49,994 bases of DNA. Source: Lonsdalea iberica (GTDB taxonomy: Bacteria; Pseudomonadota; Gammaproteobacteria; Enterobacterales; Enterobacteriaceae). The notes below the pieces were generated by a model. It was given only the letters and a program-made list of their open reading frames with translations. It had not been told where the DNA came from and did no database searches. The stretch is from NCBI RefSeq assembly GCF_002111585.1, contig NZ_LUTP01000008.1, positions 1-49,994 on the forward strand, read 5' to 3'. Below, piece by piece: positions 1 to 8,793 of this stretch. Position 1 is the first letter of the stretch. Every line of letters starts with the position of its first letter. Position numbers and translations under genes: made by a program.

Positions 1-97
1 TTAATATGAAAAATATTATCGAGTGGATTTTTTTTACCCAAAGCGGATGTAAAACCCGCGATTTCTCGCTATATCGTCTATAAATCACGCATCATCA

Positions 98-1108
98 TCA
101 ACGGTGGCGATATATCTCAACTGATTCCCGGACTGCCAGCTCCGGCGTCAACGTCAAAACATTCGGCGGAGAGTCCGGATCCGTCATTCGATACAGCAGT
201 GTATCGATAGCGAGTTCACCCAATGCATCCTTAGGCTGATGAATAGTGGTTAACGGAGGAGAGAGATAGCGCGCCAGTTCTATATCGTCGTACCCCATCA
301 CAGCCATATCCTTGGGAATAGACAAACCGGCCTGATGCAACGCTCGGTAAACGCCCACCGCCATCGCATCGTTACAGGCAAAAACGGCTTCCGGCGGTTG
401 ATCTAACGTTAGCAACTGCTGCATTGCGCGATAACCGGAGTCAAATTCGAAATCACCTGAGACCTCATAGAAAGGAGAACGAGGTAATCCCGCATCGTCC
501 ATCGCTTTCCGGTAACCCTCCAGACGATTGTGCGCCGTGGTTTTATCCAGCGGCCCCGTGATGCAGGCAATACGACGATAGCCTTGCGCTATCAGATACC
601 GTGTTGCGATCTCACCGCCCTGCAGCGAATTGTCTTTAATCACCCCGCCGCACCCTTCAAAAGGCGCCCAGTCCATCATGACCGTCGGCAATGAAGGGTA
701 TCGGCTCATGATATCTGGAGAGAGCGCGCTGCTCTCCGAGCACATCAATAGCAGACCATCCACCCGTTTTTGCAGCAGCGTCTCGAGGCTGCGGCTCATG
801 CGTTCGGAGTCGCCTTCGGTATTACATAGGATCAGGCTGTAGCCGCGCTCATAGCAGCTGCGTTCCACGCCGCGCACAACCTCTGCGTAAAAGGGGTTGC
901 TGCTCGCCGTCAACAACATACCGATGGTGTGGGTTTGATTGATTTTCAGACTGCGGGCTAACGCGGACGGCGCATAGTTCAACTGCTTAACCGCCAGCAA
1001 GACTTTCCCGCGCACGGTTTCGCTGACAAAACGGTCGCCATTGATAACATGAGACACCGTTGACGTGGATACGCCCGCCACTCTGGCGACATCTTTCATC
1101 GTTGCCAA
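98..1108 (-). CDS. rbsR: Ribose operon repressor RbsR (LacI family)
   Basis: A DNA-binding repressor that is released from rbs operators when ribose is available. The 336-residue protein has the LacI-type helix-turn-helix at residues 4-25 ([20 protein letters not shown]), the hinge-helix region ([10 protein letters not shown]), and a periplasmic-binding-protein-like sugar domain to the end. It matches E. coli RbsR through most of its length. The start is a TTG codon: AGGAG lies six bases upstream of it, while the in-frame ATG three codons later is too far away, and MATMKDV is the family N-terminus. It is the last gene of the operon, three bases after rbsK, so repressor and transporter are made from one transcript. 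The 97 bases beyond its stop show no convincing terminator. Confidence 0.95.
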   Translation of the reverse strand: MATMKDVARVAGVSTSTVSHVINGDRFVSETVRGKVLLAVKQLNYAPSALARSLKINQTHTIGMLLTASSNPFYAEVVRGVERSCYERGYSLILCNTEGDSERMSRSLETLLQKRVDGLLLMCSESSALSPDIMSRYPSLPTVMMDWAPFEGCGGVIKDNSLQGGEIATRYLIAQGYRRIACITGPLDKTTAHNRLEGYRKAMDDAGLPRSPFYEVSGDFEFDSGYRAMQQLLTLDQPPEAVFACNDAMAVGVYRALHQAGLSIPKDMAVMGYDDIELARYLSPPLTTIHQPKDALGELAIDTLLYRMTDPDSPPNVLTLTPELAVRESVEIYRHR

Positions 1109-1111
1109 GAA

Positions 1112-2038
1112 TTACTCCTGTTCCCGCAAAAAGGCCTCAACTTCATTACGCCATGGTACTGACGGCTGCCCCCCTCGTCGCGTTACTGCGATCGCAGCGG
1201 CAGCATGAGCGAAACGAACGGCCTCCAGCATCGGCTTTTCCTCCAGTAGCGTCGTCAGCAATGCGCCATTGAAGGTGTCGCCCGCGGCAATGGTATCGAC
1301 AGCCTCTACCTGAAAGCCCGGAATCAGCAGTCCGCGCCCCTGTTCACTCACCCATGCGCCGCGCCCCCCCAACGTGATAATGACGCTGCTCACGCCTTTA
1401 TCATGCAACACTTGAGCGGCGCGTCGGGCATCATCTTCCGTTTCAACGCGAATACCGGTGAGATGCTGCGCCTCGGTTTCATTAGGAGTGATCATATCCA
1501 CCAGCGCCAGGAGCTCGTCTGGTAATGGCTGGGCAGGCGCCGGGTTGAGAATGACCCGAGTACGGTGACTCTGGGCCAGCCGGGCTGCGGCAATCACCGT
1601 TTCCAGCGGTGATTCCAGCTGCATCAACAGCGCGGATGCCCCCGCAATTTTCTGCTGACACCGCGCCATCACGCCAGAGTCCAAGGCCGCGTTCGCCCCC
1701 GAGTGAATGGCAATCATATTTTCAGCATCTTCGTTGACCCAAATCAGCGCCACGCCAGTCGTCTGGCCCGGAACCGCTTCCACGGCGGAAATGTCGACGC
1801 GGTCTTCCGCCAACTGCTGACGAATACGCTGACCGATATCGTCGGCCCCCACGCAGGCGATAAAAGCGATATCCGCCCCACAGCGCCCGGCCGCGACGGC
1901 CTGATTGGCCCCTTTGCCGCCGAAGGCCACGTTATATTGCTTACCGATCACCGTTTCACCGGGCGAAGGAAACTGCGTCAGATTGAGAATATGATCCGCA
2001 TTGATGCTGCCCAGCACCACCAGTCTTCCGGCTTTCAT
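1112..2038 (-). CDS. rbsK: Ribokinase RbsK
   Basis: ATP-dependent phosphorylation of D-ribose to ribose 5-phosphate in the cytoplasm, the first catabolic step after uptake. The 308-residue protein is a complete PfkB-family kinase. The N-terminal substrate segment reads LGSINADHI and AFGGKGANQA (about residues 9-48). The C-terminal signature DTIAAGDTFNGA carries the catalytic Asp in AAGD and the anion-hole glycines. It follows rbsB in the operon after a 65-base spacer containing a perfect hairpin, and is separated from rbsR by three bases. Nothing looks damaged. Confidence 0.96.
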   Translation of the reverse strand: MKAGRLVVLGSINADHILNLTQFPSPGETVIGKQYNVAFGGKGANQAVAAGRCGADIAFIACVGADDIGQRIRQQLAEDRVDISAVEAVPGQTTGVALIWVNEDAENMIAIHSGANAALDSGVMARCQQKIAGASALLMQLESPLETVIAAARLAQSHRTRVILNPAPAQPLPDELLALVDMITPNETEAQHLTGIRVETEDDARRAAQVLHDKGVSSVIITLGGRGAWVSEQGRGLLIPGFQVEAVDTIAAGDTFNGALLTTLLEEKPMLEAVRFAHAAAAIAVTRRGGQPSVPWRNEVEAFLREQE

Positions 2039-2056
2039 AACACGCTCTCCGAATGT

Positions 2057-2082
2057 ATGCGCCGCGTTAAGCCGCGGCGCAT
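2057..2082 (-). other. Perfect inverted repeat between rbsB and rbsK
   Basis: A perfect 10-bp stem (ATGCGCCGCG with CGCGGCGCAT) closes a six-base loop in the rbsB-rbsK spacer. No U-tract follows, so it is unlikely to be a strong terminator. In enterobacterial binding-protein operons a hairpin just after the binding-protein gene commonly protects that part of the mRNA from 3' decay, giving excess RbsB. That role is inferred here from position. Confidence 0.7.
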
Positions 2083-2103
2083 CGTCAAGACATCCCTTTG
2101 ACG

Positions 2104-2994
2104 TTAGGGTTTGGTCGTTAATTTCAAATCGACGGGGATCACCGCAGGCACCTGTTCACCTTTCAGGACCTTATCCGCCGTTTGAACGCCGATGATACCA
2201 ATCTGATCCGGTCGCTGAGCCACCGTAGCGGCCAGCTTGCCGCCGTTAACCGCTTTTATCCCATCCTCAGTGCCATCGAATCCCACAACCAGCACATCAT
2301 TCCTGCCCGCCGTCTGCAAGGCGCGCAGCGCGCCCAGCGCCATTTCATCATTCTGTGCGAACACCGCTTTCACCGTCGGATGCGCCGTCAGCAGATTTTG
2401 CATCACGTTTAGTCCCTTAGTCCGGTCAAAGTCTGCCGGCTGGCTGGCCAGAATGTCGAACTGGTGTTGCTTCGCCGACGTCATGAAACCGCGACCACGT
2501 TCGCGAGCGGCCGAGGTTCCCGCCAGCCCTTCCAACTGGATGACCTTCGCACGTTCACCCAGCTTATCGAAGATAAAGTCTGCCGCGGCGGCTCCGCCAG
2601 CGGCATTGTCCGACGCCACGTGGCTGACGACCTTACCGCTGCTGGAGACGCGATCCAGCGTAATCACCGGAATGTTGGCCTGATTGGCCATTTTAATGGC
2701 ATTCCCCACGGCATCTGAGTCCGTTGGGTTAATCAGCAACAACCGGGCCCCACGAACAGTCAGGTCCTGCACATTCGATAGTTCTTTCGCCGGATTATTC
2801 TGTGAATCTAACACCACCAGGTTGTAGCCCAGCTTATCCGCCTCTTTCTGGACGCCATCTTTCAGTGAAACAAAGAAAGGATTGTTCAAGGTCGACACCA
2901 CCAGCGCGATGGTCTCTTTGGCCGCCGCCTGAGTGGCAAGCGTTGCGCTCAGCGCAACGGCGGAAATCAACGTCACAAACGTTTTAATTTTCAT
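2104..2994 (-). CDS. rbsB: D-ribose periplasmic binding protein RbsB
   Basis: Captures ribose in the periplasm and delivers it to RbsC/RbsA; in E. coli it also presents ribose to the Trg chemoreceptor. The 296-residue precursor has a signal peptide with a basic start (MKIK), a hydrophobic core and a cleavage site after QAAA (about residue 25). Mature features include TLNNPFF near the start and sugar-contact regions such as QNDEMALGA and GFDGTEDG, all close to E. coli RbsB. The gene sits 25 bp after rbsC. The hairpin that follows it suggests elevated protein stoichiometry relative to the membrane parts. Confidence 0.96.
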   Translation of the reverse strand: MKIKTFVTLISAVALSATLATQAAAKETIALVVSTLNNPFFVSLKDGVQKEADKLGYNLVVLDSQNNPAKELSNVQDLTVRGARLLLINPTDSDAVGNAIKMANQANIPVITLDRVSSSGKVVSHVASDNAAGGAAAADFIFDKLGERAKVIQLEGLAGTSAARERGRGFMTSAKQHQFDILASQPADFDRTKGLNVMQNLLTAHPTVKAVFAQNDEMALGALRALQTAGRNDVLVVGFDGTEDGIKAVNGGKLAATVAQRPDQIGIIGVQTADKVLKGEQVPAVIPVDLKLTTKP

Positions 2995-3019
2995 CTTGAG
3001 ATTCCTATATAGATGACGG

Positions 3020-3988
3020 TTATTTATGGCTTTTGTTATCTACCAGGACCGCCAGCAGAATCACGGCCGCTTTGACGATCATTTGGTAGTAAGACGATAC
3101 GCCGAGCAGATTCAGCCCATTGTTCAAAAACCCAAGAATCAATGCGCCGATCAGCGTCCCCATGACACGCCCTTTGCCGCCCGCCAGGCTGGTTCCGCCC
3201 AGAACAACGGCGGCAATCGCATCCAGTTCATAGCCCGATCCCGCCGTAGGCTGCGCGGACGACAGACGCGCGACCTCGATAATGCCCGCCAGCGCCGACA
3301 GCAAACCGCACAGCGCGTAGACCGCGATTTTGACCTTATCCACGCTGATGCCGGAGAGGCGCGTCGCCGCTTCATTACCGCCGAGCGCATAGATGTAGCG
3401 TCCGAAGCGGGTGTGATGAAGGACATACCATGCCGCCAGAAACACGCCCGCCATCAGCCAGATAGGCGTCGGCACGCCCAGAGGACGCCCAATACCGAAC
3501 CAGCCCAACACGTCCGCCGACGCCGAGAATCCGGCGTTGATCGGGCTGCCGTTGGTGTAAACCATCGTGACGCCACGCAACAGCAACATCATGACCAAGG
3601 TCGCAATAAAAGCCTGGACGCGACCTTTGGCGACAATAAAACCTGTGCCGGCGCCGATAGCTGCCCCCAACCCCAACGCGGCGAACACCGCCACCAGAGC
3701 ATTCATCTCCATACCGACCAAAGACGCCGCCACTGCGCCGGTTAGCGCCAGCAGCGATCCGACGGACAAATCAATGCCAGAGGAGAGGATCACCAGCGTC
3801 ATCCCCACCGCCATAATGGCGTTGACCGACGTCTGTTGGAGAATGTTGAACACATTGTTCAGGGTGAAAAAGTTGGGGCTTAGCGCCGACACCACAGCGA
3901 TGAGGATCAGCAACGCGATCAGCGACTTCTGTTCCAGCAGCCACGCTTTGCCGAACCGGCGCGTTGCGATGATAGTGTGAGTGCTCAT
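3020..3988 (-). CDS. rbsC: Ribose ABC transporter permease RbsC
   Basis: Inner-membrane permease of the high-affinity ribose importer. It forms the pore with the ATPase RbsA and receives sugar from RbsB. The 322 residues are dominated by hydrophobic helices (for example about 23-40, 55-75, 95-115 and near the C-terminus). They contain the BPD_transp_2 family stretches [20 protein letters not shown] and [10 protein letters not shown]. The start [20 protein letters not shown] is preceded by only seven bases after rbsA, which indicates translational coupling. No defects are seen. Confidence 0.95.
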   Translation of the reverse strand: MSTHTIIATRRFGKAWLLEQKSLIALLILIAVVSALSPNFFTLNNVFNILQQTSVNAIMAVGMTLVILSSGIDLSVGSLLALTGAVAASLVGMEMNALVAVFAALGLGAAIGAGTGFIVAKGRVQAFIATLVMMLLLRGVTMVYTNGSPINAGFSASADVLGWFGIGRPLGVPTPIWLMAGVFLAAWYVLHHTRFGRYIYALGGNEAATRLSGISVDKVKIAVYALCGLLSALAGIIEVARLSSAQPTAGSGYELDAIAAVVLGGTSLAGGKGRVMGTLIGALILGFLNNGLNLLGVSSYYQMIVKAAVILLAVLVDNKSHK

Positions 3989-3995
3989 ATCGGCC

Positions 3996-5504
3996 TTACT
4001 CCTGCTCTATGCTGTAGTGTTGTTTACCGACTGCGGCCGCCATCAGCGCTTCCTGCGTCGCTTCATCGCGGGAGAATTCGCCGCTCAGCCGCCCTTCGTG
4101 CATCACGATGATTCGGTCGCTCATCCCCAGAACTTCGGGCATTTCCGACGACACCAGAATGATGCTCAGCCCTTCCTGCTTGAACTGGTTAATCAACTGG
4201 TAGATTTCCTTCTTGGCGCCGACGTCCACGCCACGCGTCGGCTCATCGAGAATCAAAACCTTCGGCCGCGTCATCAGTCCGCGCGCTATGGCCACTTTTT
4301 GCTGATTGCCGCCGGAGAGCAGTCCGATAGGCTGCTCCATCGACGGGGTTCGGATATGGAACAGGCGGATAAAGTCGCTCACGGCCTGCGCTTCTTCACC
4401 GTGTTTCAGCGTTCCGCCGATATAGCTGAAATAACGCAGTGCCGTCAGAGACATGTTTTCCTTTACCGACATACCGAGCACCAGACCGTCGCGCTTGCGA
4501 TCTTCGGAGATATAGACGATGCCGTTCGCTAAACCGTCCTGCGGAGAGTGGGTCACCACGTCCCGCCCCTCCAGCGTCAGCGTGCCGCCGGTGCGGCGAA
4601 GGGCGCCGTAGAGGATTTTCATCAACTCCGTGCGTCCCGCGCCCATCAGACCGGAAACACCGAGAATTTCGCCTTTGCGCAAGGTAAAACTGACCGGCTG
4701 AACACCCGGCCCGGAGACCCGATCGACGTTCATCCGGACCGCGCCCGGCGTCTGAGCAAGGCGGGGATATTGATCCTCCAGCTTGCGACCCACCATCATC
4801 TCGATCAGCCGCTCTTCTTGCAGATCGCCCACGGGGAGTTCGCTGACGAATTGGCCGTCGCGCATCACCGTCACGTCATCGCAGACCTCGAAGATCTCCT
4901 TCAGGCGATGAGAGATGTAAACCAGCCCGCAGCCCTGCGCTTTCAACTCGCCGATGACGCTGAATAAGGAGGCGGTTTCGGTATCGGTTAACGCATCCGT
5001 AGGTTCATCCATCACGATGACCTGCGATTTGAAGCTGAGCACCTTGGCGATCTCCACCATTTGCTGATCGCCAATCGACAACTCTCCCACCGGGCGACGG
5101 CTGTCATAACGCAGGTTTAACCGCTGCAACAGGCGATCCGCCTCGGCATACATTCGCTTCCAGTCGATGCGGCCCAGCGGCGTCGTGAATTCACGCCCCA
5201 GGAAGATGTTTTCCGCGATGGTGAGCTGCGGGATCAAATTCAGCTCCTGATGGATAATGCCGATCCCCGCTTCCTGCGATGCTTTAGGCCCATTGAAGGC
5301 CACTTCTTCACCGAGGAAACGCACGCTCCCGGCGTCTTTGCGGTAAATTCCGGTCAGCACCTTCATCAGCGTGGATTTGCCCGCGCCGTTCTCTCCCACC
5401 AGCGCCATGACTTTGCCCGGATAAACGTTCAATCCCGCGCCAGACAGCGCTTTAACGCCCGGAAAGGATTTGGTGATGCCGTGAAGTTGCAGTAAAGGTT
5501 GCAT
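3996..5504 (-). CDS. rbsA: Ribose ABC transporter ATP-binding protein RbsA
   Basis: Cytoplasmic ATPase that powers ribose import. It is a duplicated sugar-type ABC protein of 502 residues. The first nucleotide-binding domain has a canonical Walker A (GENGAGKST, residues 37-45), a signature (LSIGDQQM) and Walker B (VIVMDEP). The second domain has the degenerate Walker [10 protein letters not shown] usual for this family but keeps LSGGNQQK and ILDEPTRG. The start was set at the ATG giving MQPLLQLHG, as in E. coli, rather than 15 codons upstream. The rbsD stop overlaps a TGAGG ribosome-binding site placed correctly for this ATG, so the two genes are likely coupled. Confidence 0.95.
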   Translation of the reverse strand: MQPLLQLHGITKSFPGVKALSGAGLNVYPGKVMALVGENGAGKSTLMKVLTGIYRKDAGSVRFLGEEVAFNGPKASQEAGIGIIHQELNLIPQLTIAENIFLGREFTTPLGRIDWKRMYAEADRLLQRLNLRYDSRRPVGELSIGDQQMVEIAKVLSFKSQVIVMDEPTDALTDTETASLFSVIGELKAQGCGLVYISHRLKEIFEVCDDVTVMRDGQFVSELPVGDLQEERLIEMMVGRKLEDQYPRLAQTPGAVRMNVDRVSGPGVQPVSFTLRKGEILGVSGLMGAGRTELMKILYGALRRTGGTLTLEGRDVVTHSPQDGLANGIVYISEDRKRDGLVLGMSVKENMSLTALRYFSYIGGTLKHGEEAQAVSDFIRLFHIRTPSMEQPIGLLSGGNQQKVAIARGLMTRPKVLILDEPTRGVDVGAKKEIYQLINQFKQEGLSIILVSSEMPEVLGMSDRIIVMHEGRLSGEFSRDEATQEALMAAAVGKQHYSIEQE

Positions 5505-5511
5505 AGCGGCC

Positions 5512-5931
5512 TCAGAAAGTGACGCCCGCGCACAGGATGACGTTCGCATAAGGGGAGCACTCCCCGCTGCGGATCACAGCCCGGCTTTGAGCGCTTTGCT
5601 GTTTGAATGCGTCATGGGTGACGTAATGAAGCGAAATCGTATTGCCCTGACGTTGTTCAAGCTGCAGTAAATGCTGCAATAGCGCTTCGTGAATACGAGG
5701 ATTGTTCTCGATGATCTCTTTGGCCAGAATGGCCGCTTCCACCTGCATTTCTTCCGTCACGGCCGCCACGACCTGCAAAAACTTGGGTACGTTGTGGGTG
5801 AGCGCCAGGTCGATGCGGAGAGTCTTCTCCGGCACCGGCAGTCCGGCATCCGCGATCGCGATGCTGTCGGTATGCCCCAAACGGGCAATCACCTCGGAAA
5901 TCGCGGTATTCAGCAACACGCCTTTTTTCAT
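5512..5931 (-). CDS. rbsD: D-ribose pyranase RbsD
   Basis: Interconverts the pyranose and furanose forms of ribose so that ribokinase gets its substrate. The 139-residue protein has the RbsD/FucU-fold hallmarks: catalytic His in RLGHTDS (residue 20), DAGLPVP, and the C-terminus [19 protein letters not shown]. Two ATG codons lie side by side. The second (MKKG) is chosen because GAGGGG is then at normal distance and E. coli RbsD begins the same way. It is the first gene of the rbs operon and lies directly behind an RbsR-type palindrome. Confidence 0.95.
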   Translation of the reverse strand: MKKGVLLNTAISEVIARLGHTDSIAIADAGLPVPEKTLRIDLALTHNVPKFLQVVAAVTEEMQVEAAILAKEIIENNPRIHEALLQHLLQLEQRQGNTISLHYVTHDAFKQQSAQSRAVIRSGECSPYANVILCAGVTF

Positions 5932-5943
5932 CATTCCCCCTCA

Positions 5944-5957
5944 GCGAAACGTTTCGC
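5944..5957. promoter_or_regulatory. RbsR operator 1
   Basis: Perfect 14-bp palindrome GCGAAACGTTTCGC 12 bp upstream of rbsD, matching the known RbsR operator of E. coli (AGCGAAACGTTTCGCT core). If the -10 element proposed upstream is right, it covers the first transcribed bases, a classical repression position. Confidence 0.85.
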
Positions 5958-5965
5958 GTGCCCGG

Positions 5966-6030
5966 ATAATGAGCAAACGGGGGTGGGAAGACAATCAAGA
6001 TGTAGCCGAAATGTGATCGCTATCGAAACG
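5966..6030 (-). promoter_or_regulatory. Candidate CRP-dependent rbsD promoter
   Basis: On the minus strand CATTAT (plus positions 5966-5971) is a fair -10 element, with no good -35 at standard spacing. A CRP-like sequence, TGTGA followed after six bases by TCGAA (6012-6027), is centred about 60 bp upstream of the inferred start, the class I activator position. CRP activation of rbs is established in E. coli. The exact elements here are inference from sequence. Confidence 0.5.
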
Positions 6031-6035
6031 TTTCG
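6024..6035. promoter_or_regulatory. RbsR operator 2
   Basis: A second palindrome, CGAAACGTTTCG, is centred 79 bp from operator 1 and upstream of the proposed promoter. Its core is identical to operator 1 but its outer bases are not symmetrical. It also touches the weak half of the CRP-like site, so it may act by looping or by blocking CRP. Confidence 0.7.
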
Positions 6036-6101
6036 CTTACACGATAAAAGCAGGGAGAGAGACCGTAAGAGGGGCGAGAGAAAGTGAGAGGATGTGAAGA
6101 G

Positions 6102-6119
6102 GGGCGGGGAAACCCGCCC
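6102..6119 (-). terminator. Hairpin downstream of ygiW
   Basis: An all-GC perfect 7-bp stem (GGGCGGG/CCCGCCC) with a four-base loop lies 26 bp beyond the ygiW stop. There is no U-tract. The following minus-strand transcript (about 6101 down to 6045) is C/U-rich and G-poor, resembling a Rho loading region more than an intrinsic terminator. Confidence 0.45.
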
Positions 6120-6144
6120 AGAAAAGCGAGGCGTTCGAGACGTG

Positions 6145-6546
6145 TCAGTTCTGGATTTTCTTCACCTGTTTGACATCCAGCTCTGCCGAATTAAAGCCTT
6201 TATCCAGCTCGCCTTGCAGCTCCACCTTGTCGGTTGGCGTCACGCTCTGGCCGTTCCAGTACTTGTCGTCAATCTCGGCCGTTATCGTGCCGGTTTCGTC
6301 GCGGAACTCATAATCCTCGCTGCCGACGCGGCGTTCAATATGACCACGTACCGTCACCCAACTGTCGTCTTTCAGCTCTTTGGCTTTCGCTACCGTCGTC
6401 ACGCTACCGTCGGGGCCGGAAAACCCGCCGGCGGAATGTGCCGGGGATGAAGAGGCATTAGGTTCCACAAATCCGCCGGTCTGAGCGGCAAAAGCCGGGG
6501 CGGCACACAGGGCGGTGATCGCGAAGAATGCTGCTGTTTTTTTCAT
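6145..6546 (-). CDS. ygiW: YgiW/YdeI-family periplasmic OB-fold protein
   Basis: A small periplasmic stress-response protein of the BOF (bacterial OB-fold) family. In E. coli and Salmonella, YgiW/VisP is linked to peroxide, cadmium and acid stress. The 133-residue precursor has a signal peptide (MKKTAAFFAITALCAAPAFA) and a low-complexity Gly/Ser/Pro stretch. The OB-fold segment contains VAKAKELKDDSWVTVRGHI, EDYEFRDETG and VELQGELDKG. An AGGAG-like site precedes the ATG. It is divergent from qseB, the same arrangement as ygiW-qseBC in E. coli, and shares a 217-bp regulatory region with it. Confidence 0.9.
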   Translation of the reverse strand: MKKTAAFFAITALCAAPAFAAQTGGFVEPNASSSPAHSAGGFSGPDGSVTTVAKAKELKDDSWVTVRGHIERRVGSEDYEFRDETGTITAEIDDKYWNGQSVTPTDKVELQGELDKGFNSAELDVKQVKKIQN

Positions 6547-6627
6547 AGAAAACTCCTTATTGCCATTGATTGCCGTAGGGTAAAACTGCGTTTCATTTGC
6601 CTTACAGCGCCACTAAAACAAAATGTT

Positions 6628-6643
6628 CTTAACAGGATCTTAA
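6628..6643. promoter_or_regulatory. Tandem CTTAA response-regulator site
   Basis: Two CTTAA repeats start 11 bp apart (6628 and 6639) in the ygiW-qseB divergent region. An 11-bp phased direct repeat is the usual target of OmpR/PhoB-type regulators, and CTTAA-N6-CTTAA resembles the PmrA/BasR box. QseB is such a regulator, so autoregulation is a reasonable inference. Confidence 0.5.
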
Positions 6644-6763
6644 GGATAGCCAATCATTCGTTATCTTTATTCATACGGTGGCCGGCGCCACATTTCCGGC
6701 CCTTTGAACTGTTCTCTCTGTACCGATCCCCGATAACATCCCTTCAACGCAAGGTGGGAGAAA

Positions 6764-7426
6764 ATGAGAATACTGCTGATAGAAGACGACCGCCTGATAG
6801 GCGACGGCATCAAAGCTGGATTGACCAAGCTGGGCTTCAGCATCGACTGGTTCCAGCAAGGCGAACAGGGGATGCGGGCCTTGCACGCCGCCCCTTACGA
6901 CGCGGTGGTGCTGGACCTGAGCCTGCCGGAAATGGATGGACTGGTCATTCTGCGACGCTGGCGGCAGGCCGGAGAGTCAATTCCGGTGCTGATTCTGACC
7001 GCGCGCGACGCGCTGGAAAACAGGGTTCAGGGATTGCAGGACGGCGCAGACGACTACCTATGCAAACCCTTCGCCCTCACCGAAGTGGCCGCACGGCTAC
7101 AGGCGCTGATCCGCCGCCGTCACGGCGAGCTGCGGCCAAAGCTCGTCTACGATAATGTGGCGTTAGAACCGGGCACGCGCATCGTCACGGTCAACGATCG
7201 TCCCATCGAATTGAAGTCGCGCGAACTGGCGCTGCTGGAGCTGTTCATGATGAACGCCGGTCGGATTCTGACGCGCGCTCAGTTGGAGGAGAAGCTGTAC
7301 GGCTGGGACGATGACGTCTCCAGCAATGCCGTGGAAGTCCACATTCATCATCTACGCAAAAAGCTGGGCAGCCATGTCATCCGAACTGTCCACGGCGTGG
7401 GTTACCGACTGGGAGATGCCCCATGA
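6764..7426 (+). CDS. qseB: QseB-type response regulator
   Basis: DNA-binding output component of the two-component pair with the kinase that follows. The 220-residue protein has a receiver domain (MRILLIEDD) with phospho-acceptor Asp51 in [12 protein letters not shown] and the conserved Lys in LCKPF. A winged-helix DNA-binding domain follows, with [15 protein letters not shown] and [11 protein letters not shown]. It resembles E. coli QseB along its whole length, and the neighbouring ygiW supports the assignment. PmrA/BasR is the nearest alternative because the two regulators are close relatives. The stop overlaps the qseC start as ATGA. Confidence 0.88.
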   Translation: MRILLIEDDRLIGDGIKAGLTKLGFSIDWFQQGEQGMRALHAAPYDAVVLDLSLPEMDGLVILRRWRQAGESIPVLILTARDALENRVQGLQDGADDYLCKPFALTEVAARLQALIRRRHGELRPKLVYDNVALEPGTRIVTVNDRPIELKSRELALLELFMMNAGRILTRAQLEEKLYGWDDDVSSNAVEVHIHHLRKKLGSHVIRTVHGVGYRLGDAP

Positions 7427-8793
7427 AGCGTTTGAATCTGCGCCTGCGTCTGCTACTGGGATTCATGCTACTGACGCTGCTGTGCTGGGGCGCGGCGGCC
7501 ATACTGGCCTGGCAACAGACGCGGCATAATATCAACGAGCTGTTCGATACCCAGCAACTCCTGTTCGCCAAACGGCTAGCCACCCTCACGCCTCAGGATC
7601 TCCAACCTCAGGCGCTACCGGCCGCCCGGCAAATCACGAAAAAGGCGCGAGGAGACCAGGACGAGGATGCGCTGGCCTTCGCCATTTTCCGCACTGATGG
7701 ACTGCGGGTACTGAGCGATGACGATAACGGCAAACGGTTTCTATTCTCCGACTATCGCCACGATGGCTTTACCACCGGCCAATTACACGACGACGATGAT
7801 CTCTGGCGGCTGGTATGGCTGACCACGCCGGATAAACGCTATGTGGTGGCCGTCGGGCAGGAGGTGGAATATCGTCACGATATGGCGCTCGATATCGTAA
7901 AAACCAATCTCACGCCCTGGCTGGCCGCTTTGCCCGTGATGCTGATCTTGCTGTTCCTGCTGGTCACCTATGAGCTGCGGCCGCTGACACATATCGCGCG
8001 TCAGCTCGGACAACGTCGCCCGGATGACGAGTCGCCCATCGCCACGCCGCGAGTGCCGCCAGAGGTACGCCCGCTGGTGGATGCGCTGAACGGCCTGTTC
8101 GCCCGCATCAATGCCATGCTGACGCGAGAGCGTCGTTTCACCTCCGATGCCGCCCATGAACTACGCAGCCCGTTAGCCGCGCTGAAGGTTCAGGCCGAGG
8201 TCGTCCAATTGGCCCATGACGATGAAGAGATGCGTCGACGCGCGCTCGGCCAGTTGGACGCAGGCATAGATCGTGCGACCCGGCTGGTCGATCAGTTGCT
8301 GACCCTTTCTCGTCTCGACGTCGACAATGATCCCGCCTCATCGGAAACGGTACATTGGCAGCCGCTGCTTGAGCAGGCCGTCGCGGATCAGACAGAGGAG
8401 GCCCGGCGTCAGGGCGTGATGCTGAACCTCAACACGCCGGAAACGCCCGTGGCAACGCCGGGCAATGCGTTGTTGTTAACGCTGTCGGTGCGCAACTTGC
8501 TGGATAATGCCATTCGTTATGGCAGCAACGGCGCAAGCGGCGTCGTACGCGTCATGTTAACGATGGAAGGGTTGGAAGTGGCCGACGAAGGGCCGGGGGT
8601 ACACGAGGAGATTTTGTTGCGATTGGGCGAACGCTTCTTTCGTCCGCCCGGTCAGGAAGCCTCGGGCAGCGGACTGGGCCTGTCGATAGTCAACCGGATC
8701 GCCCACCTGCATGGTATGACGACACGGTTCGCTAATCTGCCGGGCGGCGGATTCTCCGCCCAGCTGACCTGGCCGCTAACCCGAAGTCACTAG
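7423..8793 (+). CDS. qseC: QseC-type sensor histidine kinase
   Basis: Inner-membrane sensor kinase that phosphorylates and dephosphorylates QseB. E. coli QseC is reported to respond to autoinducer-3 and catecholamines. The 456-residue protein has an N-terminal membrane helix (about 10-30), a periplasmic domain rich in Asp, and a second helix (about 165-185). A linker leads to the H-box [17 protein letters not shown] (phospho-acceptor His245). The catalytic ATP-binding domain has the N-box [12 protein letters not shown] and G-boxes DEGPG and GSGLGLSI. It overlaps qseB by four bases at its start and the convergent kup gene by four bases at its end. Confidence 0.88.
   Translation: MKRLNLRLRLLLGFMLLTLLCWGAAAILAWQQTRHNINELFDTQQLLFAKRLATLTPQDLQPQALPAARQITKKARGDQDEDALAFAIFRTDGLRVLSDDDNGKRFLFSDYRHDGFTTGQLHDDDDLWRLVWLTTPDKRYVVAVGQEVEYRHDMALDIVKTNLTPWLAALPVMLILLFLLVTYELRPLTHIARQLGQRRPDDESPIATPRVPPEVRPLVDALNGLFARINAMLTRERRFTSDAAHELRSPLAALKVQAEVVQLAHDDEEMRRRALGQLDAGIDRATRLVDQLLTLSRLDVDNDPASSETVHWQPLLEQAVADQTEEARRQGVMLNLNTPETPVATPGNALLLTLSVRNLLDNAIRYGSNGASGVVRVMLTMEGLEVADEGPGVHEEILLRLGERFFRPPGQEASGSGLGLSIVNRIAHLHGMTTRFANLPGGGFSAQLTWPLTRSH

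Noticed and set aside
1..97. Possible hairpin and T-run before the rbsR end (TAATAT/ATATTA at 2-19)
   Set aside because: The stem is only A-T pairs and the T-run lies in the wrong place for the rbs transcript; no terminator can be supported.
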